In this document: piece after piece, positions 42,964 to 51,442 of the stretch
Numbering within the stretch: position 1 is the first letter of the stretch
Layout: the number at the start of each line of letters is the position of its first letter
DNA from: Tectiglobus sp965215755
GTDB lineage: Bacteria > Pseudomonadota > Alphaproteobacteria > Rhizobiales > Hyphomicrobiaceae
NCBI GenBank assembly: GCA_965215755.1
Contig: OZ244119.1
Span: forward strand, 4,402,001-4,466,000
Direction of reading: 5' to 3'
Length of the DNA: 64,000 nt
Made by a program: the position numbers and the translations under genes
Notes under the pieces: model-generated
Databases searched by the model: none
What the model saw: only the letters and a program-made list of their open reading frames with translations
What the model was told of the DNA's origin: nothing

Positions 42964-43515
42964 TTAACCTGCGGCTGCACGCCGGTTTGCGATGCGCTTT
43001 TCGACAGCGACGATGATAGCTTCGCAAAGTTCATCTGCCGCAATATCTCCCGTCCGTAGTGCCGCCGGCAGCACAATTTGCTGGGCCCGGGCCATCTTGC
43101 GCAAATGATCCGTGCGCTCAACCGTTGACAGTTTTTTGCTGAGCCCTTCACGGCCTTCGCGCTGATAAATCGGAACAAGGCCGAAGCTGTAGGGATCAAA
43201 CTTGGCGCTTTCGGTACTGCTTTCCGGGGCAGCTTCCTTTTCAGTAGAATTGGCAGCCGGTCTCGCAGCCGTTGCTTGTGCTTCAAGCGGACGTTTCTGA
43301 GTGACTCCTGATCGCAGACGCGACCAAGCCACCCGCCGCAACTGAACGGATGCAAAGGTCTGGACCGACAGCCGCGCCAGGCGTTCGGCGGTTGCCTGAT
43401 CCAATTCGGTTTGAGACTGATAAAACCGACGGAAAAAGCGGCTTAGACTGGGTCCCGACAGCACTTTCGAAGACTTTGTCATATCGATGCCCTTCGTCTC
43501 ATCCGGCTCAACCAC
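42964..43515 (-). CDS. Hypothetical protein next to ParA
   Basis: 183 residues (start 43515; the ATG at 43482, MTKSSKVLSGPSLSRFF, is as likely). It is basic at the N terminus, helical (TELDQATAERLARLSVQTFASVQLRRVAWSRL) and ends with a helix ELCEAIIVAVEKRIANRRA. The middle is Ala/Ser/Glu-rich and disordered. Nine bases separate it from the ParA gene upstream, so the two are an operon. It may act as the ParA partner or cargo adaptor, by position only. Confidence 0.65.
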   Translation of the reverse strand: MVEPDETKGIDMTKSSKVLSGPSLSRFFRRFYQSQTELDQATAERLARLSVQTFASVQLRRVAWSRLRSGVTQKRPLEAQATAARPAANSTEKEAAPESSTESAKFDPYSFGLVPIYQREGREGLSKKLSTVERTDHLRKMARAQQIVLPAALRTGDIAADELCEAIIVAVEKRIANRRAAAG

Positions 43516-43524
43516 CTGCTGGCA

Positions 43525-44397
43525 TTACATTGGCATGACTTGCGTTAACTCATCGTGCAGCGCCTTCATCGGCCCGACAGCATCGCCATACTTCTCCTCG
43601 ATCGATTGCGGCTCGCCAAGGAAGTCAAACGAGTCAGCGACATCCGGCATCGCCGGGATCTGGGCCGTCAGCATCGGGTGATTGCCCGCGATTGTATCCA
43701 CGTAAATGGCATCGCGGCCGCCGGGTCGGACGTAGTTTGCGAGACAAATATACCGGCGCTCCGCGTGTGGCATCGCCATTACGTCATCAAAGTTGCGGCC
43801 CTCGACGATCTGAGCAATGCGGTCGACAGCGAATTCTGAAACAGCATCGGGGCGGAACGGAACAACGACCTTATTGGCCAGTTTCAAAGCTGCTGCTGTG
43901 GCGTTTGATAGACCTGGCGCGCAGTCCATGATGATCACATCTGCCAGGGGCGCTGCAAAACTGAAGGCGGCGCGGAAATGCTCGGCACACTTGGCTTTGG
44001 CCTGCTGGAACGGAGTCTGGTTGCGCGAGTAATAAGTGATCAACTCATCCTGCATGTCTTCGAAGCTCAACGAGCCCGGAAGCAGTGACATTGTTGGAAG
44101 TTCACCTGGCGCCAGCTCGACATCACCAATGTCGTGCATCAAGTATTCGAGAACTTTAGTCTGCTCGATCGAGTATAAACGATCCTCAATATAGGCCGCG
44201 ACATTCCTGGAGGTGCGTTGCGACTCGATCCATCTCTCACCGCCAAGCAGAATGAGCGAGGAATTAGACTGGGCATCCAGGTCTATCAACAAGACCTTCT
44301 TCTTCGACCAGATCGCATAGGCGTACGCCAGCATGACTGAGACGGTTGATTTGCCAACTCCGCCCTTGCGGTTCGCTACCGCCACGAAATACGCCAT
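43525..44397 (-). CDS. ParA/MinD-family ATPase
   Basis: 290 residues from the ATG at 44397 (an upstream GTG/ATG at 44409 is possible). The deviant Walker A is NRKGGVGKSTVS with the signature Lys, then LLIDLDAQSNSSLIL (Walker A') and DVIIMDCAPGLSN (Walker B). Such ATPases position DNA or protein cargo. It sits in a core locus between folP and glmM; no ParB, parS or replication gene is present, so it is an orphan ParA. The upstream inverted repeat at 44458-44477 may be its operator. Confidence 0.9.
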   Translation of the reverse strand: MAYFVAVANRKGGVGKSTVSVMLAYAYAIWSKKKVLLIDLDAQSNSSLILLGGERWIESQRTSRNVAAYIEDRLYSIEQTKVLEYLMHDIGDVELAPGELPTMSLLPGSLSFEDMQDELITYYSRNQTPFQQAKAKCAEHFRAAFSFAAPLADVIIMDCAPGLSNATAAALKLANKVVVPFRPDAVSEFAVDRIAQIVEGRNFDDVMAMPHAERRYICLANYVRPGGRDAIYVDTIAGNHPMLTAQIPAMPDVADSFDFLGEPQSIEEKYGDAVGPMKALHDELTQVMPM

Positions 44398-44457
44398 TCT
44401 TGTCCCCACGTCGTGTTTGGTTGGTCGCCGTAGCGGTTATCAAGGCACGCCGGCAAT

Positions 44458-44477
44458 CATGTGTCAGCCGACACATG
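44458..44477. promoter_or_regulatory. Inverted repeat CATGTGTC-AGCC-GACACATG, candidate operator
   Basis: A perfect 8-bp inverted repeat with a 4-base centre, about 60 bases upstream of the parA start and in the divergent parA/glmM intergenic region. It could be an autoregulatory operator or a hairpin. No T-run follows, so it is not a terminator. Confidence 0.45.
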
Positions 44478-44724
44478 TGCTGATTCCGAGCCTGACGACA
44501 ATGACTGCGGCACAGGTGGACGCTGTTCAGGGCGGCTTGCTGCAACCGTTTCTGTTCCGTTGTAAGAATATATCACAATCTTTGATTGATCGCCGGGTAT
44601 AGCCGGGTTGTTGGGCCTTTCATCCCGAACCGGTTACGGCTAACGTCTGGCCTTTGAATCTGTGATGTTTTGCCGACAGAGAGCCTATAAAGGGGCTGTC
44701 CGAAAGCAATAGACAGGGGGGCTC

Positions 44725-46086
44725 ATGTCGCGCCGCTACTTTGGAACCGATGGCATTCGTGGGCCAGCCAACCAGCATCCGATGACGTCGGAGATGGCGC
44801 TCAAAGTGGGCATGGCGGCGGGCAAGATACTTGCCAATGGCGGGAGCTATCGCCACCGTGTTGTGATTGGCAAGGATACCCGGCTTTCAGGTTACATGAT
44901 TGAGTCTGCGCTCATGTCCGGGTTTACGTCAGTCGGTTGTGATGTGTTTCTGCTGGGGCCGATGCCGACGCCTGCTGTCGCAATGCTGACGCGTTCATTG
45001 CGTGCCGACGTCGGTGTCATGATTTCCGCCTCACACAATCCATTCCAGGACAACGGGATCAAGCTGTTCGATGCCGACGGTTACAAGCTTTCTGACGAGA
45101 TCGAAACGCGAATCGAAGATCTCATCGACAGTGATCCGGCCGATATCATGTCGGATGCTAATAACATCGGGCGGGCCAAACGTGTCGAAAGCGCCCGGGA
45201 GCGGTATATCGAGTTTGCCAAACGGACCTTGCCGCGCAACCTCAGACTGGACGGCCTGCGGATTGTAATTGACTGCGCGAATGGTGCCGGATACCGCGTG
45301 GCGCCTGAAGCGCTATGGGAGCTTGGGGCCGAGGTCATCAAGATTGGTGATGAACCGAATGGCCGTAATATCAACTTGGAATGTGGTTCGACCGCACCGG
45401 CGTCTTTGATCGAGAAGGTGCGGGAATTGCGAGCTGATATCGGGATCGCGCTGGACGGTGACGCCGACCGCGTTGTGATTGTCGACGAGCGTGGCGAAAT
45501 CGTTGATGGCGACCAGTTGATGGCTGTGATTGGTGAAAGCTGGCATCGGCGTGGACGTCTCGCTGCCGGCGGGATCGTGGCCACAGTGATGTCCAACCTC
45601 GGCCTTGAGCGCTATATGAAAGAGCTTGGACTTTCGGTTGCCCGAACACCGGTTGGCGACCGCTACGTCGTCGAGCATATGCGCAAACATGGTTTCAATG
45701 TCGGGGGAGAACAGTCCGGTCATATCGTGCTGTCCGATTTCACGACGACTGGCGACGGGCTGGTCTCTGCGCTCCAGGTTCTCGCTGTTGTTGTCTCAAC
45801 CGGAAAGCCAGTGAGTGAGGTGTGTCAGCGCTTTGAGCCGTTGCCGCAACTGCTTGAGAATGTCCGCTATCAGAATGGTAAACCACTCGACGCCAAGTCC
45901 GTGAAAAAGGCCATTGACGCCGGCAAACAAGAGCTTGGTGATAGTGGACGGGTTGTCATTCGCCCTTCAGGCACCGAGCCTGTTATCCGCGTTATGGCGG
46001 AAGGCGACAATGAGACCCTCGTCTCCAAGGTCGTGGGCGACATTGTCGAAGCCGTTAAGCAGGCCGCTGCCAATCCGGGGCGCTGA
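44725..46086 (+). CDS. glmM: Phosphoglucosamine mutase
   Basis: 453 residues. The active phosphoserine is S103 in ISASHNP; the metal loop is DGDADRVVIVDE; the sugar loop GGEQSGHI is near 325, and RPSGTEPVIRV binds phosphate at the C terminus. GlmM converts glucosamine 6-phosphate to 1-phosphate for UDP-GlcNAc, needed for peptidoglycan and lipid A. Very strong GGGGGG ribosome site. It is next to ftsH/folP as in many alphaproteobacteria. Confidence 0.97.
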   Translation: MSRRYFGTDGIRGPANQHPMTSEMALKVGMAAGKILANGGSYRHRVVIGKDTRLSGYMIESALMSGFTSVGCDVFLLGPMPTPAVAMLTRSLRADVGVMISASHNPFQDNGIKLFDADGYKLSDEIETRIEDLIDSDPADIMSDANNIGRAKRVESARERYIEFAKRTLPRNLRLDGLRIVIDCANGAGYRVAPEALWELGAEVIKIGDEPNGRNINLECGSTAPASLIEKVRELRADIGIALDGDADRVVIVDERGEIVDGDQLMAVIGESWHRRGRLAAGGIVATVMSNLGLERYMKELGLSVARTPVGDRYVVEHMRKHGFNVGGEQSGHIVLSDFTTTGDGLVSALQVLAVVVSTGKPVSEVCQRFEPLPQLLENVRYQNGKPLDAKSVKKAIDAGKQELGDSGRVVIRPSGTEPVIRVMAEGDNETLVSKVVGDIVEAVKQAAANPGR

Positions 46087-46134
46087 GTGAAAAGGCGTGA
46101 CCTACTGACTTGGCTGCAACGCCCACAGCCACGG

Positions 46135-46632
46135 TCATAGGTTGCGTTGCCACCAGCCGACATCATGCCAGCGATCAAACTTGAAGCCGACTTCGCGATA
46201 GGTCCCAAGATGGGTAAAACCGACAGCCTCGTGAAGCGCGATGCTCCCAGGATTGGGTAGCGCTATTCCCGCGAATGCTGCATGGAATTCGGCTCGACGC
46301 AGCGAAGTCAACAGTTCGGTATAGAGTGTGCGACCAACGCCACCACCCCGTGCATCTTCGGCGACATAGATCGTGACATCAACGGACGAGCGATAAGCCG
46401 CTCTTGCGCGGTGCGGCCCGGCATAAGCATAGGCAATTACCTCTCCATTCCGTTCGGCGACGAGATAAGGATAGCCTTGCCGTGAGGTGCTCTCGATGCG
46501 TTGAGCCATCTCAGTTGCCGATGGCGGGACGTCCTCGAAAGAAATTGCAGTCGTTTCGACGATTGGTGCGTAGATAGCCTGAACGGTCTCCGCATCCGAG
46601 GGACGGGCTGAGCGGATCTGGTAGCTTTGCAT
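46135..46632 (-). CDS. GNAT acetyltransferase (phosphinothricin/methionine sulfoximine acetyltransferase type)
   Basis: 165 residues. IRSARPSDAETVQAIYAPIVETTAISFE at the N terminus and YVAEDARGGGVGRTLYTELL (acetyl-CoA loop) are typical of the Pat/YwnH group. VGFTHLGTYREVGFKFDRWHDVGWW at the C terminus matches Bar-like enzymes. They acetylate phosphinothricin, methionine sulfoximine or related amines. It converges with glmM. Confidence 0.9.
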   Translation of the reverse strand: MQSYQIRSARPSDAETVQAIYAPIVETTAISFEDVPPSATEMAQRIESTSRQGYPYLVAERNGEVIAYAYAGPHRARAAYRSSVDVTIYVAEDARGGGVGRTLYTELLTSLRRAEFHAAFAGIALPNPGSIALHEAVGFTHLGTYREVGFKFDRWHDVGWWQRNL

Positions 46633-46658
46633 GGCAACCGGACTTGCTTGGAGAAGGC

Positions 46659-47318
46659 CTACGTTGGCCGTGTCACTACCGCGAGATCGGCATAGCCGCG
46701 ATAGATGCGCTGGAAGCTGAGCCGCATGCCATGCGCTTCAGCAATCGTCCGCAACACCGACTCGAGTTCAGGGCTTGGGTAGACTGAGAACTTGTCCAAC
46801 CAGGCAAACAGTGCAGATTTGAACCACCCCGGCATGCCGCTTTGCTGACCGAAGTCGACAATGTGCAGACGGCCGGCCGGTGCGAGTGCCTTGATCGCTT
46901 CTGGAATAGCCTCACGCCACGGTGGGATCATCGAAAGCGAATAGGATATGAAGACCCGATCTGCAGCGGGAACACCGAATAGCTGTTCCATATCGAAGGA
47001 TGTCGCGTCGCCTTGCGCCAAGGTGATGCGGTCTTGCAATCCGGCACGCTCGATCGATTGCCGCGCTGTCACGAGCATTTCGTTCGAAATATCGAAGCCG
47101 TAGAATTTTGCTTCTGGATAACGTCGGGCAGCCTGGATCAGATTGCGCCCGGTGCCGCAGCCAACCTCCAGGACGATCTGTCCGGGCCCCGGCTTCATAT
47201 CTTCCAACAGGCGGTCGCGACCGAGCAGAAAATACTTCCGCGTCAGATCATAGATATAGCGCTGATACTTGTAGATGCCGTCCATATGCTGGGCAGCATC
47301 TTCCGTCGCCTCGCTCAC
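46659..47318 (-). CDS. btaB: BtaB-type methyltransferase (betaine lipid synthesis)
   Basis: 219 residues, class I SAM methyltransferase: VLEVGCGTGRNLIQAARRYP is motif I, GFDISNEMLVTARQ is motif II. BtaB trimethylates diacylglyceryl-homoserine to DGTS, a phosphorus-free betaine lipid. btaA lies upstream on the same strand, which supports the assignment. A 167-bp repeat is inserted between the two. The name is from context plus fold. Confidence 0.85.
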   Translation of the reverse strand: MSEATEDAAQHMDGIYKYQRYIYDLTRKYFLLGRDRLLEDMKPGPGQIVLEVGCGTGRNLIQAARRYPEAKFYGFDISNEMLVTARQSIERAGLQDRITLAQGDATSFDMEQLFGVPAADRVFISYSLSMIPPWREAIPEAIKALAPAGRLHIVDFGQQSGMPGWFKSALFAWLDKFSVYPSPELESVLRTIAEAHGMRLSFQRIYRGYADLAVVTRPT

Positions 47319-47330
47319 GCTGAACTCTCC

Positions 47331-47497
47331 TAGTGTTCTGGTTCAGACAGTTGATTCCGGTTCCCGCTCGTCTCAATGCAATTGGCGAAGCCAAAGGAAC
47401 ACCAGCAAAATTTTGTTTCCAGTGTCGCTTTTGCATATGACGTATGCCTGCCGGCCTCGCCCAAAAGAATGGGCGGAAGCCAGATACGCAACACTAG
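47331..47497. repeat. 167-bp dispersed repeat, copy B (between btaA and btaB)
   Basis: Aligns without gaps to 24759-24925. Its end ACACTAG contains the btaA stop codon (TAG on the minus strand, 47494-47496). The left end CTAGTGTT and the reverse complement of the right end share CTAGTGTT, so the copy has short terminal inverted repeats. It fills nearly all the space between btaA and btaB. Confidence 0.7.
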
Positions 47498-48756
47498 TCG
47501 GCCTTGCGGATGTAGAGATGGAAGCCGCCGTAAATCGATGACCGATCGTGCTTTGTCCACTCTTTGCCGCGCTCCGGATCGTAGGAGAACTTCTCGAGGA
47601 TAGCGTCTGGCACGCGCCCAGGCAGAATGCTCTCCTCGCCAGCAGTCCGGAAAATGACACGCGCACCCGGCTTGGCAGTGCGTTCGATCTCCGTCCAGAG
47701 CGTATTCAGAATATCGTCCGTCATCCAGTCTTGTGCATCGAGGAGCACGTAGGCGTCGAGGGACGCGTCATCCTTGGACGCAAGATACTCTGTGAATGAA
47801 CGGTGTTGCACTTCCAGATTGTCGATCCGCTCGCGCAGGTGCTCAAAAGATTCCGGCTTCAGGTATGGCGGCAGCGGGCCGGCACCGCCCGTTGCATAAC
47901 GCCGTCCGAATGCCTGCCAGGCGAAATAGTTGTCCTGCAGATCGAAGTCGCACGCGAGCCGCTCAAGGCGCTGGTGCAGGACCTTCGCCATATGCGTTTC
48001 CTTGCCCTTCAGGGCTTCGAACTGAGATGGCGGAATCCCAAGACCGAACAATGCGGATGGCTTGTTGAGCAACCAGCGGATGTGGCGCTTTTCGAACAAA
48101 GGGGCCAGTTCTGCTTCGAAAATCTGGCGCTGCTCCTCACGTGACCGCGCAGTCAACATCTTGCGTGGGTTGCGCCCATGCGCGCGCGCGAGGAGGTGGC
48201 TTGCGCCAATAAACGTCCCCAACAGACCGTGGCGGTAGAGATTGGAGCGGAAATATCCGATGCGGCGGCGCCCAAATAGGTTGCGGCTTTCCCAATACTT
48301 GCGTGACACGTCATCGAGGTGGGGACGAATGTAGTCCTCGTATGCCTTGACGTTGTCGCGACCGTCGGCCTCCGCAAAGAAGCGGTGAAAGGCGCGGTAG
48401 TCCGGAAGGTGGCGAACAGCTGCCTGTTTGAGCTTGTTCAAAGCGACGTGGGCTGGATTGAGATCAACGGCCGTGATTTTGATCGGTGCCGCTGATAAGT
48501 AACTCAGGATGTTGCAGCCGCCGGATGCAATAGCGACCAGGTGCTCATCAGGCTTCAAATCCAAGGCCTCAAGATCGACGATCGGATCTTCCCAGATCTG
48601 CGGGTAGACCAAACCGGAAAATACGAGGGTGAACAAACGTTCCTGAATGCCCTGTCGCGAGATCGCTTTGTGGCGGTGGACGGCCTGTCGCAAGCGCGAA
48701 TTCTTGTCGCCAAGGGGGCGGGAATTCCTCGCGTGATCCGAAGTCGGCTCCTGCAT
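47494..48756 (-). CDS. btaA: BtaA-type S-adenosylmethionine:diacylglycerol 3-amino-3-carboxypropyl transferase
   Basis: 420 residues of the DUF3419 family. The start of the fold is FSGLVYPQIWEDPIVDLEALDLKPDEHLVAIASGGCNILSYL with a SAM-binding GGCN loop, then ITAVDLNPAHVALNKLKQ. Later YLASKDDASLDAYVLLDAQDWM and RDRSSIYGGFH-like DRSSIYGGFHLYIR at the C terminus. It transfers the aminocarboxypropyl group of SAM to diacylglycerol. With BtaB it makes betaine lipids, used under phosphate limitation. A PHO box was not found upstream. Confidence 0.9.
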   Translation of the reverse strand: MQEPTSDHARNSRPLGDKNSRLRQAVHRHKAISRQGIQERLFTLVFSGLVYPQIWEDPIVDLEALDLKPDEHLVAIASGGCNILSYLSAAPIKITAVDLNPAHVALNKLKQAAVRHLPDYRAFHRFFAEADGRDNVKAYEDYIRPHLDDVSRKYWESRNLFGRRRIGYFRSNLYRHGLLGTFIGASHLLARAHGRNPRKMLTARSREEQRQIFEAELAPLFEKRHIRWLLNKPSALFGLGIPPSQFEALKGKETHMAKVLHQRLERLACDFDLQDNYFAWQAFGRRYATGGAGPLPPYLKPESFEHLRERIDNLEVQHRSFTEYLASKDDASLDAYVLLDAQDWMTDDILNTLWTEIERTAKPGARVIFRTAGEESILPGRVPDAILEKFSYDPERGKEWTKHDRSSIYGGFHLYIRKAD

Positions 48757-49028
48757 CGTTCTAATCTTTTCCTCAGATCAATGCGCTGTCGCGCAGAAAA
48801 TTCTGCTAACTGGCGCGCTTGTGGCCTGCGCACGTCGGCGGCGCTTCAAACGCGCTAATTCCAAGCTATGGCGTTGGTTTGCCATGATTAACCGTTTTCG
48901 TCGAGCAATCAAAATAGAGAAGTGACACCGTATCACAGATCGCAGGCCCTGCCTAAAACACGACAATCTGCCTTATGTCATTCAAAATCATATGGTTGTG
49001 GTTACGATCGGGCATTCGGATAGAGTAG

Positions 49029-49565
49029 ATGATCCCAGAATTTTATCACACGTGGGTGGCAACGATCGTCACTTGGACGGAAGCCAACCCGCTCCTTGCG
49101 ATGTTCGCCGTCTTTATGTTTGCATTCGCCGAAAGCGTCATCCTGCTTGCTGTTCTGGTCCCATCTACTCTCATCTTCGCAGGTATCGGCGCACTCTATG
49201 CAACGGCCGGTGACACGCTTTTGTTGCTCTGGCTGGCAGGTTCGCTCGGCGCCGTCAGTGGGGATGCGTTCTCGTTTTCACTGGGCCGCATTCTCAAGGA
49301 TGACCTGCACACGTATTGGCCATTTCGCGACTATCCGCATGTCCTGGCGCACAGTCGGATCATCTTTCAAGACTGGGGCTGGTTCGCACTGATAGCTAGT
49401 AAATTCGCATTTGGAGTACGCCCGTTTGTGCCCCTTACAGCCGGTATGCTGGCGATGCCGACACGGGTCTTCCTGCTGGCCAGTAGCGTTTCCGGCATCT
49501 TATGGGCAGGCGCGATGCTGGGTGCTGGCTATATTGTTGCGCGATCGTTTTCCGTGTTCTTGTAG
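49029..49565 (+). CDS. DedA-family membrane protein
   Basis: 178 residues. A re-entrant/TM pattern with the DedA motif FAFAESVILLAVLVPSTLIFAGIGALYA (the ExxxPxP-like region is FAESVILLAVLVPST), then GSLGAVSGDAFSFSLGR and SKFAFGVRPFVPLTAGMLAMP (the GRFxxxxRxFxPxxAG motif). DedA/TVP38 proteins are lipid scramblase-like undecaprenyl or PE transporters that keep envelope homeostasis. Confidence 0.9.
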   Translation: MIPEFYHTWVATIVTWTEANPLLAMFAVFMFAFAESVILLAVLVPSTLIFAGIGALYATAGDTLLLLWLAGSLGAVSGDAFSFSLGRILKDDLHTYWPFRDYPHVLAHSRIIFQDWGWFALIASKFAFGVRPFVPLTAGMLAMPTRVFLLASSVSGILWAGAMLGAGYIVARSFSVFL

Positions 49566-49684
49566 ATGCTGCACGGGATGGCGGTGTCCGGACACAGTTG
49601 GCGTGATTCTGGCTGTTTCTGCGCGCGATTGATTTGCTGAGATCCGGAGTGCCGCAGCAGCATTGCGATGCGAGGTGGTTTCTG

Positions 49685-51073
49685 ATGGGACATTCAACAC
49701 TGACCGCTCCAACACAGCAGCTTTATCCGCCCACAATCACGCCACCTCCAGCGCCGCTTCCGCTTTATCGCTTTGCATTTCGTTTCCTGCGCAATCCGCT
49801 GCTGTCGCTGCCGCAACAGGTCTACGAAGAGCCGTTCGTCATCCTCAACAACCCCGGTGCGCCAACGATTGCTTGGGTTACGGCACCTGAACTCATCGAG
49901 CGCATTCTCCAGAACAAGGACAACCTGTTTGTCAAAACCCCTCTGGAGAAACGCGTGTTTCGCCGCACCATCCGTGAAGGTGTCCTGACCTCGGACGGTG
50001 CTGACTGGCGCTGGCAACGGCGGGTGATCGCACCTCTCTTTCGACATGCCGAGCTGGCCGGATATGTGCCCGCAATGGCCGAATCCGCACGGGAGCTCTG
50101 TGATACGTGGCGCGCCGATGGCGCGCAGAGGCGGCCCATCGACCGCGACATGGCAGATGTCACGTTCAGTGTCATTGCCCGGACAATGCTGGCCGGTGGC
50201 GAGCCCGCGGAAAGTGATACAATCAAGCGCCAAGGTGAGCGGTATCTGGCTCATATCCCCTGGGAGATGCTTTGGGAACTGCTCGGTGTCCCGAATTGGA
50301 TGCCACATCCAGCCGTATTCGCCTTGAACCGTTCAGCCGGCAAAATGCGCAATGCCGTGCTGGCGATCATTGAACGGCGGCGCGCTTCAGGTGTTGAAGA
50401 TGCGCGTGATCTGCTGGGGCAGTTGCTCAAGGCGCGCGATCCTGAGACCGACCGCCCGATGGATGATGAGTTGTTGATCGACAACCTGCTGACCCTTCTC
50501 ATGGCGGGACACGAAACCACTGCCAAGGCTCTGACCTGGACGCTCTACTTGCTGGCGCGGGCACCTGAGTGGCAGGATCGCGTGCGTCAGGAAGTGCATG
50601 ACGTGGTCGGCGATCGCGAGATCAGTGCCGACCAGATCTCCGAACTCACTTTAACGGAGCGCGTGCTGAAAGAGGCGATGCGCCTTTATCCGCCCGCCCC
50701 GGTGATGGCGCGCCACCCATTGCGGGATTTCGATTTGGACGATCACACGATTGCTGCCGGATCCCAGGTTGTCATTCCGATGTTCTGTGTGCATCGCCAC
50801 CGCGCACTCTGGTCCGATCCAGATCGATTTGATCCTGAACGTTTCCTGCCCGAAAACGTCCAGGACATGCCGCGTGCGCAGTTCATGCCGTTCGGCGTCG
50901 GTGCACGCACCTGCATCGGCATGTCGTTTGCTATGATGGAGGCAACCGTCCTGTTGGCCTTATTCATACGCGCTGCCAGGTTTGAATGGGATGGCCGTCA
51001 CCTGCCGGAGCCGATCAGCCGCGTCACCCTGCGCCCGAAAGGCGGGATGCCGCTTAACGTCGTGCCGTTTTAG
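49685..51073 (+). CDS. Cytochrome P450
   Basis: 462 residues from the ATG at 49685 (frame open to 49634). I-helix AGHETTAKALTW, K-helix KEAMRLYPPAPVMAR (ExxR), PERFxP-type meander (FDPERFLPENVQ) and heme loop FMPFGVGARTCIGMSF with heme Cys410. It hydroxylates or epoxidises a substrate with O2 and electrons from a ferredoxin that is not encoded nearby. It resembles the CYP4/CYP102-like long-chain groups in the heme loop; the substrate is unknown. The next gene is the channel protein, but 369 bases away. Confidence 0.95.
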   Translation: MGHSTLTAPTQQLYPPTITPPPAPLPLYRFAFRFLRNPLLSLPQQVYEEPFVILNNPGAPTIAWVTAPELIERILQNKDNLFVKTPLEKRVFRRTIREGVLTSDGADWRWQRRVIAPLFRHAELAGYVPAMAESARELCDTWRADGAQRRPIDRDMADVTFSVIARTMLAGGEPAESDTIKRQGERYLAHIPWEMLWELLGVPNWMPHPAVFALNRSAGKMRNAVLAIIERRRASGVEDARDLLGQLLKARDPETDRPMDDELLIDNLLTLLMAGHETTAKALTWTLYLLARAPEWQDRVRQEVHDVVGDREISADQISELTLTERVLKEAMRLYPPAPVMARHPLRDFDLDDHTIAAGSQVVIPMFCVHRHRALWSDPDRFDPERFLPENVQDMPRAQFMPFGVGARTCIGMSFAMMEATVLLALFIRAARFEWDGRHLPEPISRVTLRPKGGMPLNVVPF

Positions 51074-51442
51074 ACGGTTACAACGCAGTCTTCAGCACGC
51101 TCCGCAATCTTGGCCTTATAGAACTGCGATTGAATAGCCAGGAGATCCGACGTCTTCGCCGCTGCCGGTCGCATTGCTCAGTCGCCAGACATAAAAAGTT
51201 GAGCGCGCGCCGCGCCTGCAGAATGCCATCACCCAGGCGTTGCACACATGCCACGATCACAACTGCGAATGCTGTCGACGAGGGTTCTAGCTTCGCAAAA
51301 CCGGTCTGCCCAGAATAGCTTGAGCCGCGCAGTTTCGTTGTCGGTGAGCATAAATCCAGAGCTGATCTGTTGCACACCACAGAGGACGAACGGTAACGGA
51401 CCAACGGTCGAAGCGTTTGTTGAATGTGAAGTGAGGTGCGTC
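51074..51442. other. 369-bp intergenic region upstream of the channel gene
   Basis: A frame is open from 51248 into the channel gene but has no signal-peptide or family pattern, so it is treated as non-coding. No clear terminator for the P450 gene is visible. Nothing else recognised. Confidence 0.45.

Noticed and set aside
43525..44397. ParA as a sign of plasmid or prophage
   Set aside because: No rep, parB, integrase or phage genes; the flanks folP and glmM are core genes.
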